In this document: positions 7,790 to 17,212 of the stretch, piece by piece
Layout: the number at the start of each line of letters is the position of its first letter
Numbering within the stretch: the first letter of the stretch is position 1
From: Paenibacillus thermotolerans
GTDB lineage: Bacteria > Bacillota > Bacilli > Paenibacillales > YIM-B00363
Length of the DNA: 64,000 nt
Reading direction: 5' to 3'
NCBI RefSeq assembly: GCF_028745515.1
Contig: NZ_JAQZSG010000007.1
Coordinates: 62,001 to 126,000, forward strand
Notes under the pieces: generated by a model
Told to the model about the DNA's origin: nothing
Seen by the model: only the letters and a program-made list of their open reading frames with translations
Database searches by the model: none
Made by a program: the position numbers and the translations under genes

Positions 7790-8728
7790 ATGCAAAGGTC
7801 CATCGACAAGAAAAAAGACGGATTCATTCACGAAATGAAGCGGAATTATCCTTATTACTTCATGATGCTGCCGGCTGTAGCCGTACTTTTTCTCTTCGCG
7901 TATTTGCCGATGCCGGGTATCATTATCGCCTTTCAAGATTTTAATTTTGTGGACAAGTTTAGAAGTCCATTCGTTGGGTTTGACAATTTTAAGTTTTATT
8001 TTGAAAGCAGCTATGCGTTCCGGACAACGTTCAACACGATCTTTATCAATGTGAATTATTTGTTCTGGACAACGTTGATAAGTGTAGTTTTTGCCATACT
8101 GCTCAATGAAATCCGGTTAAAGTTTGCAGGGAAGGTTTATCAGAACCTTATGTTTCTGCCGTATTTCATCTCTGCGGTTGTGGTCGGCAAGCTGGTAACG
8201 ACGATCGTTTTCTCGGACCGAAACGGAGTCGCAAACCAAATTCTTCAGCTTTTCGGTCAAGACCCGATGCAATGGTCGCAAAATCCGGCACCTTGGGCTT
8301 GGATTATAATCGGAGCTCACGTATGGCAGGTAGCCGGCTACTCCATGATTATTTATCTTGCCAGCATCATGGGTATTGACGATCATTTGTTCGAAGCGGC
8401 GTCGCTAGACGGAGCAAATCGTTGGCAGCAAATCAGGCTCATTTTATTGCCCATGCTCACGCCTACAATCATTATCATGTCATTGTTAAGCATCGGCGGA
8501 ATGCTGCGCGGCGACTTCACCAAAATCTATTCCATCATTGGAGATAACGGCCTGTTATTTGAACATACGGACGTTATCGACACATATGTTTTCCGGGCGA
8601 TCAAGCAGGCGGCCGATTTCGGAACGACAGCTGCAGTCGGCTTGTATCAATCCGTAGTAGGATTCATATTGGTTTGGGGCTCCAACGCCTTGGTAAAGAA
8701 ATACGACAAAGATAGCGCGTTGTTCTAA
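7790..8728 (+). CDS. sugar ABC transporter permease, LplB type
   Basis: The 312-residue inner membrane permease has about six membrane segments. The family N-terminus LPAVAVLFLFAYLPMPG leads into AFQDFNF. The cytoplasmic EAA loop EAASLDGANRWQQIRLILLP (about residues 203-222) contacts the ATPase. It pairs with the next gene to form the channel of a carbohydrate importer. No ATPase gene is present in the locus, as is usual for this class, where a shared MsmX-like ATPase serves many importers. The start has GGAGGAGGTG upstream. Confidence 0.92.
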   Translation: MQRSIDKKKDGFIHEMKRNYPYYFMMLPAVAVLFLFAYLPMPGIIIAFQDFNFVDKFRSPFVGFDNFKFYFESSYAFRTTFNTIFINVNYLFWTTLISVVFAILLNEIRLKFAGKVYQNLMFLPYFISAVVVGKLVTTIVFSDRNGVANQILQLFGQDPMQWSQNPAPWAWIIIGAHVWQVAGYSMIIYLASIMGIDDHLFEAASLDGANRWQQIRLILLPMLTPTIIIMSLLSIGGMLRGDFTKIYSIIGDNGLLFEHTDVIDTYVFRAIKQAADFGTTAAVGLYQSVVGFILVWGSNALVKKYDKDSALF

Positions 8729-8757
8729 CAAGCGGTGAACGGAAAGGAGGAGACCGG

Positions 8758-9630
8758 ATGCGGAAGCTGTCGCCTAGCGGTCATGTCGCACAGTTCTTGA
8801 TACATCTTTTACTATTGAGTTATGCCGTCGCGTGCATATATCCGTTTATTCTGACATTCATGGCTTCGATCAGCAGTGAAAAGAGCATATTGGACAACGG
8901 CTATCAGCTCGTTCCAAGTGAGTTTTCGCTACTGGCTTACGAAGCGGTTTTTAAAAACAAGTATATTTATACCAGCTTCGGCGTTTCGATTTTAGTCACG
9001 GTTGTCGGGACGGCGTTAGCGCTGCTCGTTTGCGGAATGGCCGGCTATGCAATGTCGGTTAAGCGTGTCAAGTACAGAAATGCCGTCGCTATGTATTTTT
9101 TCATTCCTATGGTTTTTAGCGCCGGTTTGCTGCCTTGGTATTTGGTATCCACGCAGGTATTGCATTTGCAGAATACGATCTGGGCGTTAATACTCCCGGG
9201 CTTGGTATCTCCGTTTAACGTATTTTTGATGCGAAACTATTTTATGACGGTTCCGTCCGAAATGATCGAATCGGCGGAGATCGACGGCGCCGGAGTCATG
9301 AGAACTTTTCTTAGTATCATCATCCCATTGTCAAAGCCGATAATCGCGACCATCACCTTGTTCATCGGTTTGGCTTATTGGAACGATTGGACAAGCGCGC
9401 TGTGGTTCATCGATAATCCCAATTTGTATCCGCTTCAATATATGCTGTACCGGATTCAATCCATCATTAATCTCGTCCGGGAAACCGGAATGATGGGTAA
9501 CATGAAAATTCCGGGAGAGACTTTCCAGGTTGCTACCTTGTTTGTAACCATCGGTCCGATCATTTTCTTGTATCCGTTTATCCAGCGCTATTTCGTCAAG
9601 GGGATCATGATCGGCGCGGTCAAAGGTTAA
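8758..9630 (+). CDS. carbohydrate ABC transporter permease, YtcP type
   Basis: The 290-residue second permease has six membrane segments and the EAA loop ESAEIDGAGVMRTFLSIIIP (about residues 178-197). The C-terminus ends in the family-typical YFVKGIMIGAVKG. It starts 29 bases after the first permease with GGAAAGGAGGAG, so the two are co-transcribed and form the heterodimer. The substrate is probably an oligosaccharide released by, or fed to, the downstream glycosidase. Confidence 0.92.
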   Translation: MRKLSPSGHVAQFLIHLLLLSYAVACIYPFILTFMASISSEKSILDNGYQLVPSEFSLLAYEAVFKNKYIYTSFGVSILVTVVGTALALLVCGMAGYAMSVKRVKYRNAVAMYFFIPMVFSAGLLPWYLVSTQVLHLQNTIWALILPGLVSPFNVFLMRNYFMTVPSEMIESAEIDGAGVMRTFLSIIIPLSKPIIATITLFIGLAYWNDWTSALWFIDNPNLYPLQYMLYRIQSIINLVRETGMMGNMKIPGETFQVATLFVTIGPIIFLYPFIQRYFVKGIMIGAVKG

Positions 9631-9724
9631 TGTTTTTTCCGGTTTTAAGAAGTTTTTATACAGCGGGGCAACGGTATGAAAACTTTTTAAACATATTAGC
9701 TTTTAAAAAAAGGGAGGAATTCAG

Positions 9725-11242
9725 ATGAAAGGATTCAGAAAAACAGTTTTCACAATGTTTGCAGCCTTGTTATCCGTAGCTTTGGTCGCAGGCTGCAGCA
9801 CGAATTCAAGCAAGACGCCAAGCGGCGGCGACAGTGCAAGTCCCGGCGATAGTGCAAGTGCCGGAAATGGAAGTAAAGTCGTAAAACTGACCGCCGCTTT
9901 CCCGGGTCAAGAATCCCCTGCGCAACAAAGCGTATTAAAAGCGATTAACGAAAAACTGAAAGCGGACGGATTGAACATTGAAGTCGACATTAAATATCTT
10001 GATGATTATTGGAATAAATTAGCCCTCAATATTGCGGGCGGAACCGTTTACGATGTGGCATGGGCGCATAGCACCACGCTGTCGGATTTGGTAGCCAAGA
10101 AGGTGTATCAGCCGATTGACGAAGCGCTTCAAGCTAACGGCGGCGATCTGTTGAAGAACACGCCTGATTATGTGCTCAAAGGCGGTCAAATTCAAGGCAA
10201 ACAGTACGCCCTCGCTAGAGCGATTCCGATGACAGGGTTTAATAATGTGTATAATATTCGCGGCGACCTGCGCGAAAAGTACGGCATTCCGAAAATTTCT
10301 ACAGTTGAAGGCTTAGAGGCATATTTCGACGCGATCCTTAAAAACGAGCCGGACATGTATCCGATCGCCGGCGACAACCTCCAGGAATTGTTCCCTGCCT
10401 TCGCCAATTACTATTTCCCGATCGGTGACGGAAGCCAATACCCGCTTTATATCGATCCGGCCGATAGCAGCTACACTGTGAAATCGTTCTTGGATTCGGA
10501 CGCCTTCGCAAAAATCGTTGCGAAGAAGAAAGAATGGAAAGACAAAGGATGGCTGTATGTCGACAACAATTTTAATCACTATGAAGGATTCGATAACGGA
10601 AAGGTTGCCGCTGTAGGCGCAAATATTTTCAGCGCATCGGAAAGAATCGACACGGTCACAAGGAACGTTCCGGGAGCGAAGCTGGAAACCGTATACTTGG
10701 AACCTCAAACTCGTTATATTTTCTCCGCCGGGGACAATATGCTGGCCGTTCCAAGCACAAGCAAGCATGTGAACGAAGCGGTCGCTTTGATCAACTGGAT
10801 TAAGAAAGATCAGGCGAACTACGATCTCTGGTCCTACGGAGTCGAAGGCGTAAACTATAAGCTGGCTGACGCCGCCGTCGATGTGAACGGTATTCCTGAT
10901 AACGACAGGTACAATGCGAATGTATGGATGTGGAACGACCTGCGTCTTGCTCGTTTCTCTACGAACTACCCGAAAGAAGATATCGAAGCATTGAAGGCTT
11001 GGGACAGCAATTCCGTTGTCACACCGTTTGTCGGCTTTACATTGGATCAGAGCAAGATTAAATCTCAGATCAGCAACATTCGGGCCATCATGGGCGAGTA
11101 TATTCCGAATTTGGGTCTGGGCGTAACGGATTACAACGAAGTTAGCGGCGAAATGATGAAAAAGCTGAAGGCAGCAGGTTTGCAAGACGTTATTGATGAA
11201 ACGCAAAAGCAAATCAACGCTTATGTGGAAGCACAGAAATAA
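9725..11242 (+). CDS. extracellular sugar-binding lipoprotein
   Basis: The 505-residue protein has a lipoprotein signal (lipobox VAGC, Cys near residue 21) and a Ser/Gly-rich linker to about residue 55. A large two-lobed binding domain with GKQYALARAIPMTG follows. Length and style fit the LipO/YtcQ group that serves LplB/YtcP permeases. It captures the sugar at the cell surface for the two permeases just upstream. The leader between permease and lipoprotein is 94 bases. A strong hairpin follows at 11268. Confidence 0.92.
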   Translation: MKGFRKTVFTMFAALLSVALVAGCSTNSSKTPSGGDSASPGDSASAGNGSKVVKLTAAFPGQESPAQQSVLKAINEKLKADGLNIEVDIKYLDDYWNKLALNIAGGTVYDVAWAHSTTLSDLVAKKVYQPIDEALQANGGDLLKNTPDYVLKGGQIQGKQYALARAIPMTGFNNVYNIRGDLREKYGIPKISTVEGLEAYFDAILKNEPDMYPIAGDNLQELFPAFANYYFPIGDGSQYPLYIDPADSSYTVKSFLDSDAFAKIVAKKKEWKDKGWLYVDNNFNHYEGFDNGKVAAVGANIFSASERIDTVTRNVPGAKLETVYLEPQTRYIFSAGDNMLAVPSTSKHVNEAVALINWIKKDQANYDLWSYGVEGVNYKLADAAVDVNGIPDNDRYNANVWMWNDLRLARFSTNYPKEDIEALKAWDSNSVVTPFVGFTLDQSKIKSQISNIRAIMGEYIPNLGLGVTDYNEVSGEMMKKLKAAGLQDVIDETQKQINAYVEAQK

Positions 11243-11267
11243 TAGAAATTTATAAATTGGTTAAAGG

Positions 11268-11299
11268 AGTGTGGGCATCTTTCGCAAGGTGCCCACACT
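11268..11299 (+). terminator. hairpin between binding protein and glycosidase genes
   Basis: AGTGTGGGCA (11268-11277) pairs perfectly with TGCCCACACT (11290-11299) with a 12-base loop. The T run after it is weak (TATTACAGG). It may be a partial terminator or a 3'-end stabiliser that lets the binding protein be made in excess over the glycosidase. Confidence 0.6.
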
Positions 11300-11312
11300 T
11301 ATTACAGGCCGG

Positions 11313-11331
11313 TTTCCAAAACGTTTCGGAT
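11313..11331 (+). promoter_or_regulatory. LacI-type operator before the glycosidase gene
   Basis: Same 19-base TTTCCAAAACGTTTCGGAT as at 7705. Its presence directly before the glycosidase implies that the gene has its own LacI-controlled promoter or an internal roadblock. Confidence 0.75.
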
Positions 11332-11359
11332 CCAATTCCAAAGGAAAAAGGTGAGTAAG

Positions 11360-13552
11360 ATGAACATCCAGAAAAATAGCAGGCACCCGTTCAATGTATA
11401 CCTCACTTCGGGCGAATACATGAAGGTGATCGGTGCGCAGGACGGATACTTTCCCGATTTCGGACATCATGTAGCCAATGAGATGGGCGGAGTGTGGCTC
11501 CATCCGATTAAGCTGCTGGACGGGTATTGGCTGCGAATTACCGATTTGGACCGAGACATATCCGTCTGGTCCAAGGCGGACGAATATATTACCCACCCGT
11601 GGGGGAACGAATTCCGCTACGACCACAATCTCGGGCATATCCCCGTTTCGGTGAAACGGACGCAGTTTGCGCCGGAGTTGGAGAAAGGCTTCATTACCCG
11701 CTATGAAATATTCAATTATGCGAAAAGCGAGACGAGGCTGAAGCTGGAGCTGCTTGCGCGCACCGATTTGCGCCCGGTTTGGTTTTCCGAAACGATCGGA
11801 ATTCGCGACGGCAAAGAAGACGTAATAGAGAAGGTGTCGGACCGCCTCGCTCTTGCGAAGGATTGCGACCACGATTGGTTTGCATTGATCGGCACCGACT
11901 TGCCGGGGGAGCAATACGACAGCGGGCAATTGTACGGTCCGGAATTCACGGCCGGCAACGGGCGGGGCGTGAAGTTCGAAACGACCGTAACGTTGAAGCC
12001 GCAAGAGCGCATGACATTCCATTTGTTCATTGCCGGTTCCTATTCTTCCAAAGAGGAGTGCGAGCAGACTTATTCCGTTCTTACAGGGGACTACGATAAG
12101 CTGCTGAAGGATAAAAAACGCGCATGCGAAGCGGTTCGTGAACGCGCGGAGCTTGTGGTGGAAGGCGAAGACGAGATCAATGAAATTTTCGCCTGGGTGA
12201 AGTGGAACACGCAATGGCTCGTTCAACGGGTTGACGGCATCGGTAGAGGGCTGACCGCAGGATCTCCGACCTATCCTTGGTGGTTCGGCTGCGATAACTC
12301 GTACTCGCTGCAGGGTGTGCTTGCGATCGGCGATCATCAGCTCGCCAAGGATACTGCCCGTCTTATTCTCGACAGCTCCGTCAGAACGAACGGCAACGGC
12401 CGGATCATTCACGAGGTCACAACGATGGGCGCGATCAGCAACCCGGGGAATACGCAGGAAACCGCGCACTATATCGCGTTGGTATGGGAGCTGTACCGCT
12501 GGACCGGCGACCGTAGCATATTGGAGCAAAATATCGAGTACTGCGAGAAAGGCATCGATTGGCTGCTGGGCGAAATGGACCCCGACGGCGATTTGCTGCC
12601 TTCCGGGTACGGCATTATCGAAATCGCCGGATTGAACATGGAATTGATCGATTCGGCGGTGTATACGGCGAAAGCGGTGCAGGCAGCCGCATTGATGAGC
12701 AGGGAGCTCGGAGACGAGCGGAAAGCGGAGCGTTACGAAGAGCTGGCCGGCCGCATCGTCAAAGCCGTGAACGATGTGTATTGGAATGAACGCGAAGGAT
12801 TGTACTCCGACGCGGTTGCGCCGAAGAAAGACATCGTGCCGAAGGTGGACTTCATGGTTTCCTTGGCGGAAAAAAAGGGATCGGCCGATTATCGCGCGTA
12901 TCTGGAGAAGCTGCTGGAAGAGACGGACGACGAGAACGAGGACCGCGGATGGATCATCAACAAAAACTGGGTCATATCGACGCCGATGGAAGCCGGAATC
13001 GCGGATCGTGAGAAGGGCGAGCGTGCCATCGTCAACATGCGCAACGACGATTTCATCGGCGAGTACGGTTCGTACTTGTGCGGGACGTTCAGACAGCACA
13101 CGATGACGATCAGCACGGGCGTTCACGCAGTGGCGGAAGCAATGTACGGCGATGCCGAAGCGTCTTTGGATTTGCTAAGGCGCATGAACCGTACGTTCTC
13201 CAAGGCGCTGCCCGGCTCCATGAGCGAAATGTCCCCCGATTACGGCTGCGTCGTGCAGGCTTGGACCGTATACGCGCTAGCTGTCCCGATCGTGTCCCAT
13301 TTTATCGGGCTGCAGCCGGAGGCGCATAACAATCGGCTTTTGATTCGACCGAACATTCCTTCTTCGTGGGAGGGCAAGTGGATTCGGTTGAAGCAAGCCC
13401 GCATCGGAGGCGCGAACGTCGACGTTGCCGTGAAATCGGACAATGGGCGGCTGTATGCGGAAATACGGAACGGCGCCGGCTTGGAAGTGACCGTCTCCTG
13501 GAACGGAAAGTCCGTTACGAGCGGCGAAACCGACATGAAAGTCGAGCTTTAA
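11360..13552 (+). CDS. glycosidase of the six-hairpin (alpha/alpha) class, debranching-enzyme-like
   Basis: A 730-residue cytoplasmic protein without signal peptide. An N-terminal beta-sandwich (about 1-270) is followed by an (alpha/alpha)6 toroid. The toroid shows PTYPWWFGCDNSYSLQGVL (about residues 302-320) and a late GCVVQAWTVYAL, patterns seen in amylo-alpha-1,6-glucosidase-like and GH63/GH78-like enzymes. Candidate acids lie in GCDNSY and in the SEMSPDYG region. It likely hydrolyses the oligosaccharide imported by the preceding transporter. I use ATG 11360 rather than GTG 11351 because AAAGGTGA covers the latter. Exact GH family not certain. Confidence 0.8.
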   Translation: MNIQKNSRHPFNVYLTSGEYMKVIGAQDGYFPDFGHHVANEMGGVWLHPIKLLDGYWLRITDLDRDISVWSKADEYITHPWGNEFRYDHNLGHIPVSVKRTQFAPELEKGFITRYEIFNYAKSETRLKLELLARTDLRPVWFSETIGIRDGKEDVIEKVSDRLALAKDCDHDWFALIGTDLPGEQYDSGQLYGPEFTAGNGRGVKFETTVTLKPQERMTFHLFIAGSYSSKEECEQTYSVLTGDYDKLLKDKKRACEAVRERAELVVEGEDEINEIFAWVKWNTQWLVQRVDGIGRGLTAGSPTYPWWFGCDNSYSLQGVLAIGDHQLAKDTARLILDSSVRTNGNGRIIHEVTTMGAISNPGNTQETAHYIALVWELYRWTGDRSILEQNIEYCEKGIDWLLGEMDPDGDLLPSGYGIIEIAGLNMELIDSAVYTAKAVQAAALMSRELGDERKAERYEELAGRIVKAVNDVYWNEREGLYSDAVAPKKDIVPKVDFMVSLAEKKGSADYRAYLEKLLEETDDENEDRGWIINKNWVISTPMEAGIADREKGERAIVNMRNDDFIGEYGSYLCGTFRQHTMTISTGVHAVAEAMYGDAEASLDLLRRMNRTFSKALPGSMSEMSPDYGCVVQAWTVYALAVPIVSHFIGLQPEAHNNRLLIRPNIPSSWEGKWIRLKQARIGGANVDVAVKSDNGRLYAEIRNGAGLEVTVSWNGKSVTSGETDMKVEL

Positions 13553-13653
13553 CGCCTAACGAATTTGAGAGTGTTTGATAGTAATTTGATACGGCAATCG
13601 GCCGCTTCCGGTGGTATAAATGGAAATATACTTGCCTTTCGGGAGTGAACGAT

Positions 13654-14223
13654 TTGTTGAAAAAGAACTTCAAGCTAACGGTTTTTATCCTGCTTTTGTC
13701 CGTGATGCTCTTCATCGGTGCGGGCTGCGGAAACGGGAAGGAGCCGGCGGGCGTCGACCCGGCTTCGACTCAAGCAATGCAAGAGCCGCAGGAGCTGCCG
13801 GAAGCGGGAGATCAGCCGGTGAACAACGGGGATGAAGATCAGACTACGCCAATATTGCTGAATATTGATAAGGCGGAGGACGGCACGCACTTAGGCGATG
13901 TATCCGAGCTTGTGCCGGAGGATTTGCCGCTCCCGGACGATCATGAGGTGTATGTGGGGAACGCGACCGGGTACACGAAGATGGAGAACACGCTTCAAAT
14001 CGTATTCACGTTTTATACGAACGAGGATGAAGCCGCGGTCGTCCATATGTATGAAACGTATATCAAAGGAAAAGGGAGCTTCACAATTTCCAAGGCGACC
14101 GATCCTTTGATCAAAATGACCGCAACGGCCATCAATCCGTACCAGCTGTTCGACGTCACTTTACAACCGAGAGAGCAGGGCGGCTACGACGTTTCGATTT
14201 CCATTGCTTATAGCGATTTCTAA
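13654..14223 (+). CDS. small lipoprotein of unknown function
   Basis: The 189-residue product starts at TTG 13654 (GGGAG eight bases upstream). It has a short basic N-terminus, a hydrophobic stretch and the lipobox GAGC. A Pro/Gln/Glu-rich linker (about 30-75) leads to a compact C-terminal region with VYVGNATGYTKMENTLQIVF and alternating polar and hydrophobic strands. Surface anchoring is clear, function is not. It converges on the spermidine synthase-like gene with a 4-base tail overlap. Confidence 0.7.
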   Translation: MLKKNFKLTVFILLLSVMLFIGAGCGNGKEPAGVDPASTQAMQEPQELPEAGDQPVNNGDEDQTTPILLNIDKAEDGTHLGDVSELVPEDLPLPDDHEVYVGNATGYTKMENTLQIVFTFYTNEDEAAVVHMYETYIKGKGSFTISKATDPLIKMTATAINPYQLFDVTLQPREQGGYDVSISIAYSDF

Positions 14224-14996
14224 TCATCATCCTTGATGATATAGCATTGGCCGGGTTCGATTTCTTGGAATCCGGCCATTTGCTTTGCCTGATATCGGAT
14301 CGGCCTGCCGCTGCCGGCTACAATGATGTTTTTCGTCTCCGCCGTTCCGCCATGCGAAAGCGAGAACGCCTTCGTGTAATCGAAAACCTCGCCTAATGTC
14401 GTAAAAACCGCGCGAATGAAACCGTCGTTCTCGCCCCTGCCCATCAGGTTCAGGATGATCGTTCCTTCTCGAGTCAGCTTTTGTGCGGCCATGGCGAAGA
14501 ATTGTAAAGAAAGCAGCGTATACGGGGTCCCTTTTTCAGTAAAGGCGTCTACAATAATGTAATCGTAGACATGCGAAGCTTCCCGCTCGAGCAGTCCGCG
14601 TCCGTCGCCGATCCGTACATAGTCGCGTCGGGAACCGAAATACGCCGTGCTGATTTCCGCGACATGTTCGTCGACCTCGGCAACGGTGAAATGTTTGTCG
14701 GGATAACGTCCTGCAATGGTACCGATTCCATGACCGATCATGAAGACGTTCTCGAAGGCCGGGTCGTTCAGCTCCATCAAGTGGATGATCGCCCGAGGAT
14801 ATTCGAGAACGATCCGCTCCGGACGTTTCAAATCCATCGCGCCTTGCACGGCCCCGTCGGCAAATTGCAGCACGCGGAAGCTGCCCTTTTCGCCGTATAG
14901 CTCATTCGTTTCGTACACCATAATCCCGTGACGGGCGTAAATCGCTTCTGTCCGATTGCGCATGAGTCGTTCCAATCCTTGTCTATCTGTTTTCAT
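14220..14996 (-). CDS. spermidine synthase-like methyltransferase-fold protein
   Basis: The 258-residue protein follows the spermidine synthase fold. FMIGHGIGTIAG is a glycine-rich nucleotide loop (a GGG-type motif in true synthases), followed by VAEVDEHVAEIS (acidic end of beta2), GDGRGLL and YDYIIVDAF. The spacing fits the family, but the glycine loop is degenerate. It may therefore be a non-polyamine member of the group, which is common in Firmicutes outside the speE operon. I start at the Met encoded at 14996, since upstream codons do not look like the family; GGAG lies close to it. Confidence 0.75.
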   Translation of the reverse strand: MKTDRQGLERLMRNRTEAIYARHGIMVYETNELYGEKGSFRVLQFADGAVQGAMDLKRPERIVLEYPRAIIHLMELNDPAFENVFMIGHGIGTIAGRYPDKHFTVAEVDEHVAEISTAYFGSRRDYVRIGDGRGLLEREASHVYDYIIVDAFTEKGTPYTLLSLQFFAMAAQKLTREGTIILNLMGRGENDGFIRAVFTTLGEVFDYTKAFSLSHGGTAETKNIIVAGSGRPIRYQAKQMAGFQEIEPGQCYIIKDDD

Positions 14997-15094
14997 GACT
15001 CCATCATACCATGCGGCCCGCCGGGAAAGAGAACGGTTGAAGGGGATTTGGCGCGAGTGTCGAATTGTTGTCAGCAGGTAAAGGAGGAATCCAT

Positions 15095-15943
15095 ATGTCA
15101 ATGAATCGCAAGCCTCGGAACATGATGGACGAAATCGATGCGGCCGTAGTGCCGGAAGGATGCGTCGCCGTTTGGTTTGTCGGGCAGGAAAGCATCATTC
15201 TGAAAGGGAAGGAAACGGTTATTTACATCGACCCCTGGGTGTCGGATGAGCTGGAACGCAAAGGCGCTAAGCGGGATTTCGAGCCGCCGTTCCGTCCCGA
15301 AGACATCCGCCGGGCGGATGTATGCCTCATTACGCACGAGCACGACGATCATCTTGACGAAGGCACGATCCGCGTCATGGCGCGCAGCTGCCCGGAGACC
15401 CGGTACGTGGCGCCTGTCTTTTGCCGCGATAAGCTGCTGAACTGCGGAGCAACGGAGGATCGCTTGACGATTGCGGCAACCGGCGAGCCGCTTACTTTCG
15501 GCGAGGCGCATATTGTCCCCGTTCCTGCGGCGCACGAAAGTTTGGAGACCGACGAACACGGAAGGCACCGGTACGTCGGGTATGTAATAAATATGAACGG
15601 GGTTACCGTTTATCATGCGGGCGATACGGTCGTTTATCCCGGACTTGTGGATTCGCTTGCAAACTATAAGATCGATCTCGGGCTGCTTCCGATCAACGGC
15701 GGCGATTACTTCCGCCGAGAGCGGGGCATCGTCGGCAACATGGATTATCGGGAGGCGGCGGAGGTTGCGGTCGCATCCGGCATGGAAACCGTCATCCCTC
15801 TGCATTACGACGGATTCGGCTCGAACGGGGAGAAGCCGGGCGATTTTGTCCAGTATTTATTTGAAAAGCACCCTTATCAAAAATTTCACGTCATGGCCCA
15901 GGCGGAACGCTTCGTGTATGTTTCGCCGCGTGCATTCGGTTAA
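15095..15943 (+). CDS. MBL-fold metallo-hydrolase (UlaG-like)
   Basis: The 282-residue protein has the metallo-beta-lactamase motif HEHDDH at residues 81-86, further ligands in PAAHES and YHAGDT, and IPLHYD late in the protein. This arrangement resembles the UlaG/L-ascorbate-6-phosphate lactonase group. It is probably a cytosolic hydrolase of a lactone or phosphodiester-like metabolite. The start is set by AAGGAGG eight bases before ATG 15095; the longer frame from 15065 has no such site. The next gene follows after 14 bases. Confidence 0.85.
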   Translation: MSMNRKPRNMMDEIDAAVVPEGCVAVWFVGQESIILKGKETVIYIDPWVSDELERKGAKRDFEPPFRPEDIRRADVCLITHEHDDHLDEGTIRVMARSCPETRYVAPVFCRDKLLNCGATEDRLTIAATGEPLTFGEAHIVPVPAAHESLETDEHGRHRYVGYVINMNGVTVYHAGDTVVYPGLVDSLANYKIDLGLLPINGGDYFRRERGIVGNMDYREAAEVAVASGMETVIPLHYDGFGSNGEKPGDFVQYLFEKHPYQKFHVMAQAERFVYVSPRAFG

Positions 15944-15957
15944 AGGAGTCCTATCAT

Positions 15958-16818
15958 TTGGAACAACGACGAATTCAAACAAACGGTACTGAACTTTATG
16001 TGGAGCTCTATGGATCGCCAAACGCTCAGGAAACTTTATTTTTACTTCACCCAGGCGGGTTTAACTTATTTGTCTGGCATAACATCATTCCGTTGCTTGA
16101 AAGACAGTTTCGGATCGTTGCGGTTGACCTCCGCGGTCACGGACAATCCGCCTTAGCCGAATATGGTTACGAAATGACCAATCAAGCGAACGATCTCATC
16201 GGCGTTATGGATGCTTTGGGAATAGACAGCGCGCACATGATCGGGAACTCGCTTGGAACGGACGTCGCCGTGCATCTCGCTGCGATTCGTCCGGAACGGG
16301 TTCGAACGCTTGTCAACATTGATGCGGGCATGTTGAATTTTATCGGACCGAACGGAGAGGTTGAAGGGACGAAGGAACAATTAGTTGCCGGGAGGCTTCA
16401 ACGCGCTATTGTCGAATTTCGCGACCGCGATGCTTTCGGTGAGTACATACGCGCCAATTATTCCGGCTTAGGCGAACAATACGTACGCAGAACGTCCGAG
16501 TCCGCTCCGCTCCGTCTGCTGAGCAACGGCAACGTGACGCACCAAATGCCCAACGAAATCGGCGCACGGCTCACGGCAGCATGGTGCGATATGAAATTCG
16601 AAGACTGTTATCCGAGCATTCAATGTCCCGTATTATTTTTGCCGGCCGAACAAGAGGCAAAGCTTAAGGAAAAGTTAGCTTCGATCGAATTGCACCGGCT
16701 TCACTTGCCGCATGCGGAAGTCGATGTCATTCCGGGGACAACCCACATACCGCTGGTTACCCATGCACAAGAGCTAAGTGACCGCATTTCGCTCTTTATT
16801 CGCCAACACACGGCATAA
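15958..16818 (+). CDS. alpha/beta hydrolase
   Basis: The 286-residue protein shows the alpha/beta hydrolase core: an oxyanion HPGG (residues 31-34), DLRGHG (57-62) and the nucleophile elbow GNSLG with Ser98. A C-terminal GTTHIPLV near residue 264 supplies the catalytic His. It starts at TTG 15958, with AAAGGAGTCC upstream, and probably shares a transcript with the MBL gene. An ester or lactone substrate is likely but not identifiable. Confidence 0.88.
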   Translation: MEQRRIQTNGTELYVELYGSPNAQETLFLLHPGGFNLFVWHNIIPLLERQFRIVAVDLRGHGQSALAEYGYEMTNQANDLIGVMDALGIDSAHMIGNSLGTDVAVHLAAIRPERVRTLVNIDAGMLNFIGPNGEVEGTKEQLVAGRLQRAIVEFRDRDAFGEYIRANYSGLGEQYVRRTSESAPLRLLSNGNVTHQMPNEIGARLTAAWCDMKFEDCYPSIQCPVLFLPAEQEAKLKEKLASIELHRLHLPHAEVDVIPGTTHIPLVTHAQELSDRISLFIRQHTA

Positions 16819-16909
16819 TATTGCGCCTTGCTTCGAAACCCGAGCTAGTTCGAATGTACCGACGACGTATACATTAAAACTGGACGAAGGTAAGAAAGGA
16901 TTGATAGCG

Positions 16910-17212
16910 GTGTATGAGCATCTCGTAGTATTCAAGTTTAATGGCAATATCACACCGGACAAGCAGCAGGATCTGCTGGACCGGCTGCTGTCGTTCCGAG
17001 GGAGGATTCCGGGGATCGTCGATATGAGCGCGGGCATCAATGTGACGGAAGAAACGGAAAATATACACGGCTATTCGCTCGGACTCCGGGTTACGTTCGA
17101 GAGCCTCGATGCTCTCCGTGCCTACGGGCCGCATCCGGTACATCAGCAATTCGTGAAGTCGCTGGACGGCATATTGGAGAACGTTGTAGTGGCCGATTAT
17201 CCGAAGGTATAG
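16910..17212 (+). CDS. Dabb family (stress-responsive A/B barrel) protein
   Basis: The 100-residue product fits the length of single-domain Dabb proteins, which are dimeric ferredoxin-like barrels. Typical features are the opening YEHLVVFKF, GRIPGIVDMSAGINV and the ending YGPHPVHQQFVKSL. The GTG at 16910 is chosen because AAAGGA lies nine bases upstream and the family normally begins at this point; the longer frame from 16778 overlaps the hydrolase gene. Function in Firmicutes unknown. Confidence 0.85.
   Translation: MYEHLVVFKFNGNITPDKQQDLLDRLLSFRGRIPGIVDMSAGINVTEETENIHGYSLGLRVTFESLDALRAYGPHPVHQQFVKSLDGILENVVVADYPKV

Noticed and set aside
10313-11212. 299-residue minus-strand frame over the binding lipoprotein
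   Set aside because: Antisense shadow; composition is not protein-like and the lipoprotein is certain.
11261-13126. 621-residue open frame opposite the glycosidase gene
   Set aside because: It is the mirror of a GC-rich third-position frame. The product is Arg/His/Val-rich without domains, and the plus strand has a clear glycosidase with operator and ribosome site.
14220-14996. Calling the gene speE
   Set aside because: The glycine loop is degenerate and no speB or other polyamine gene is adjacent.
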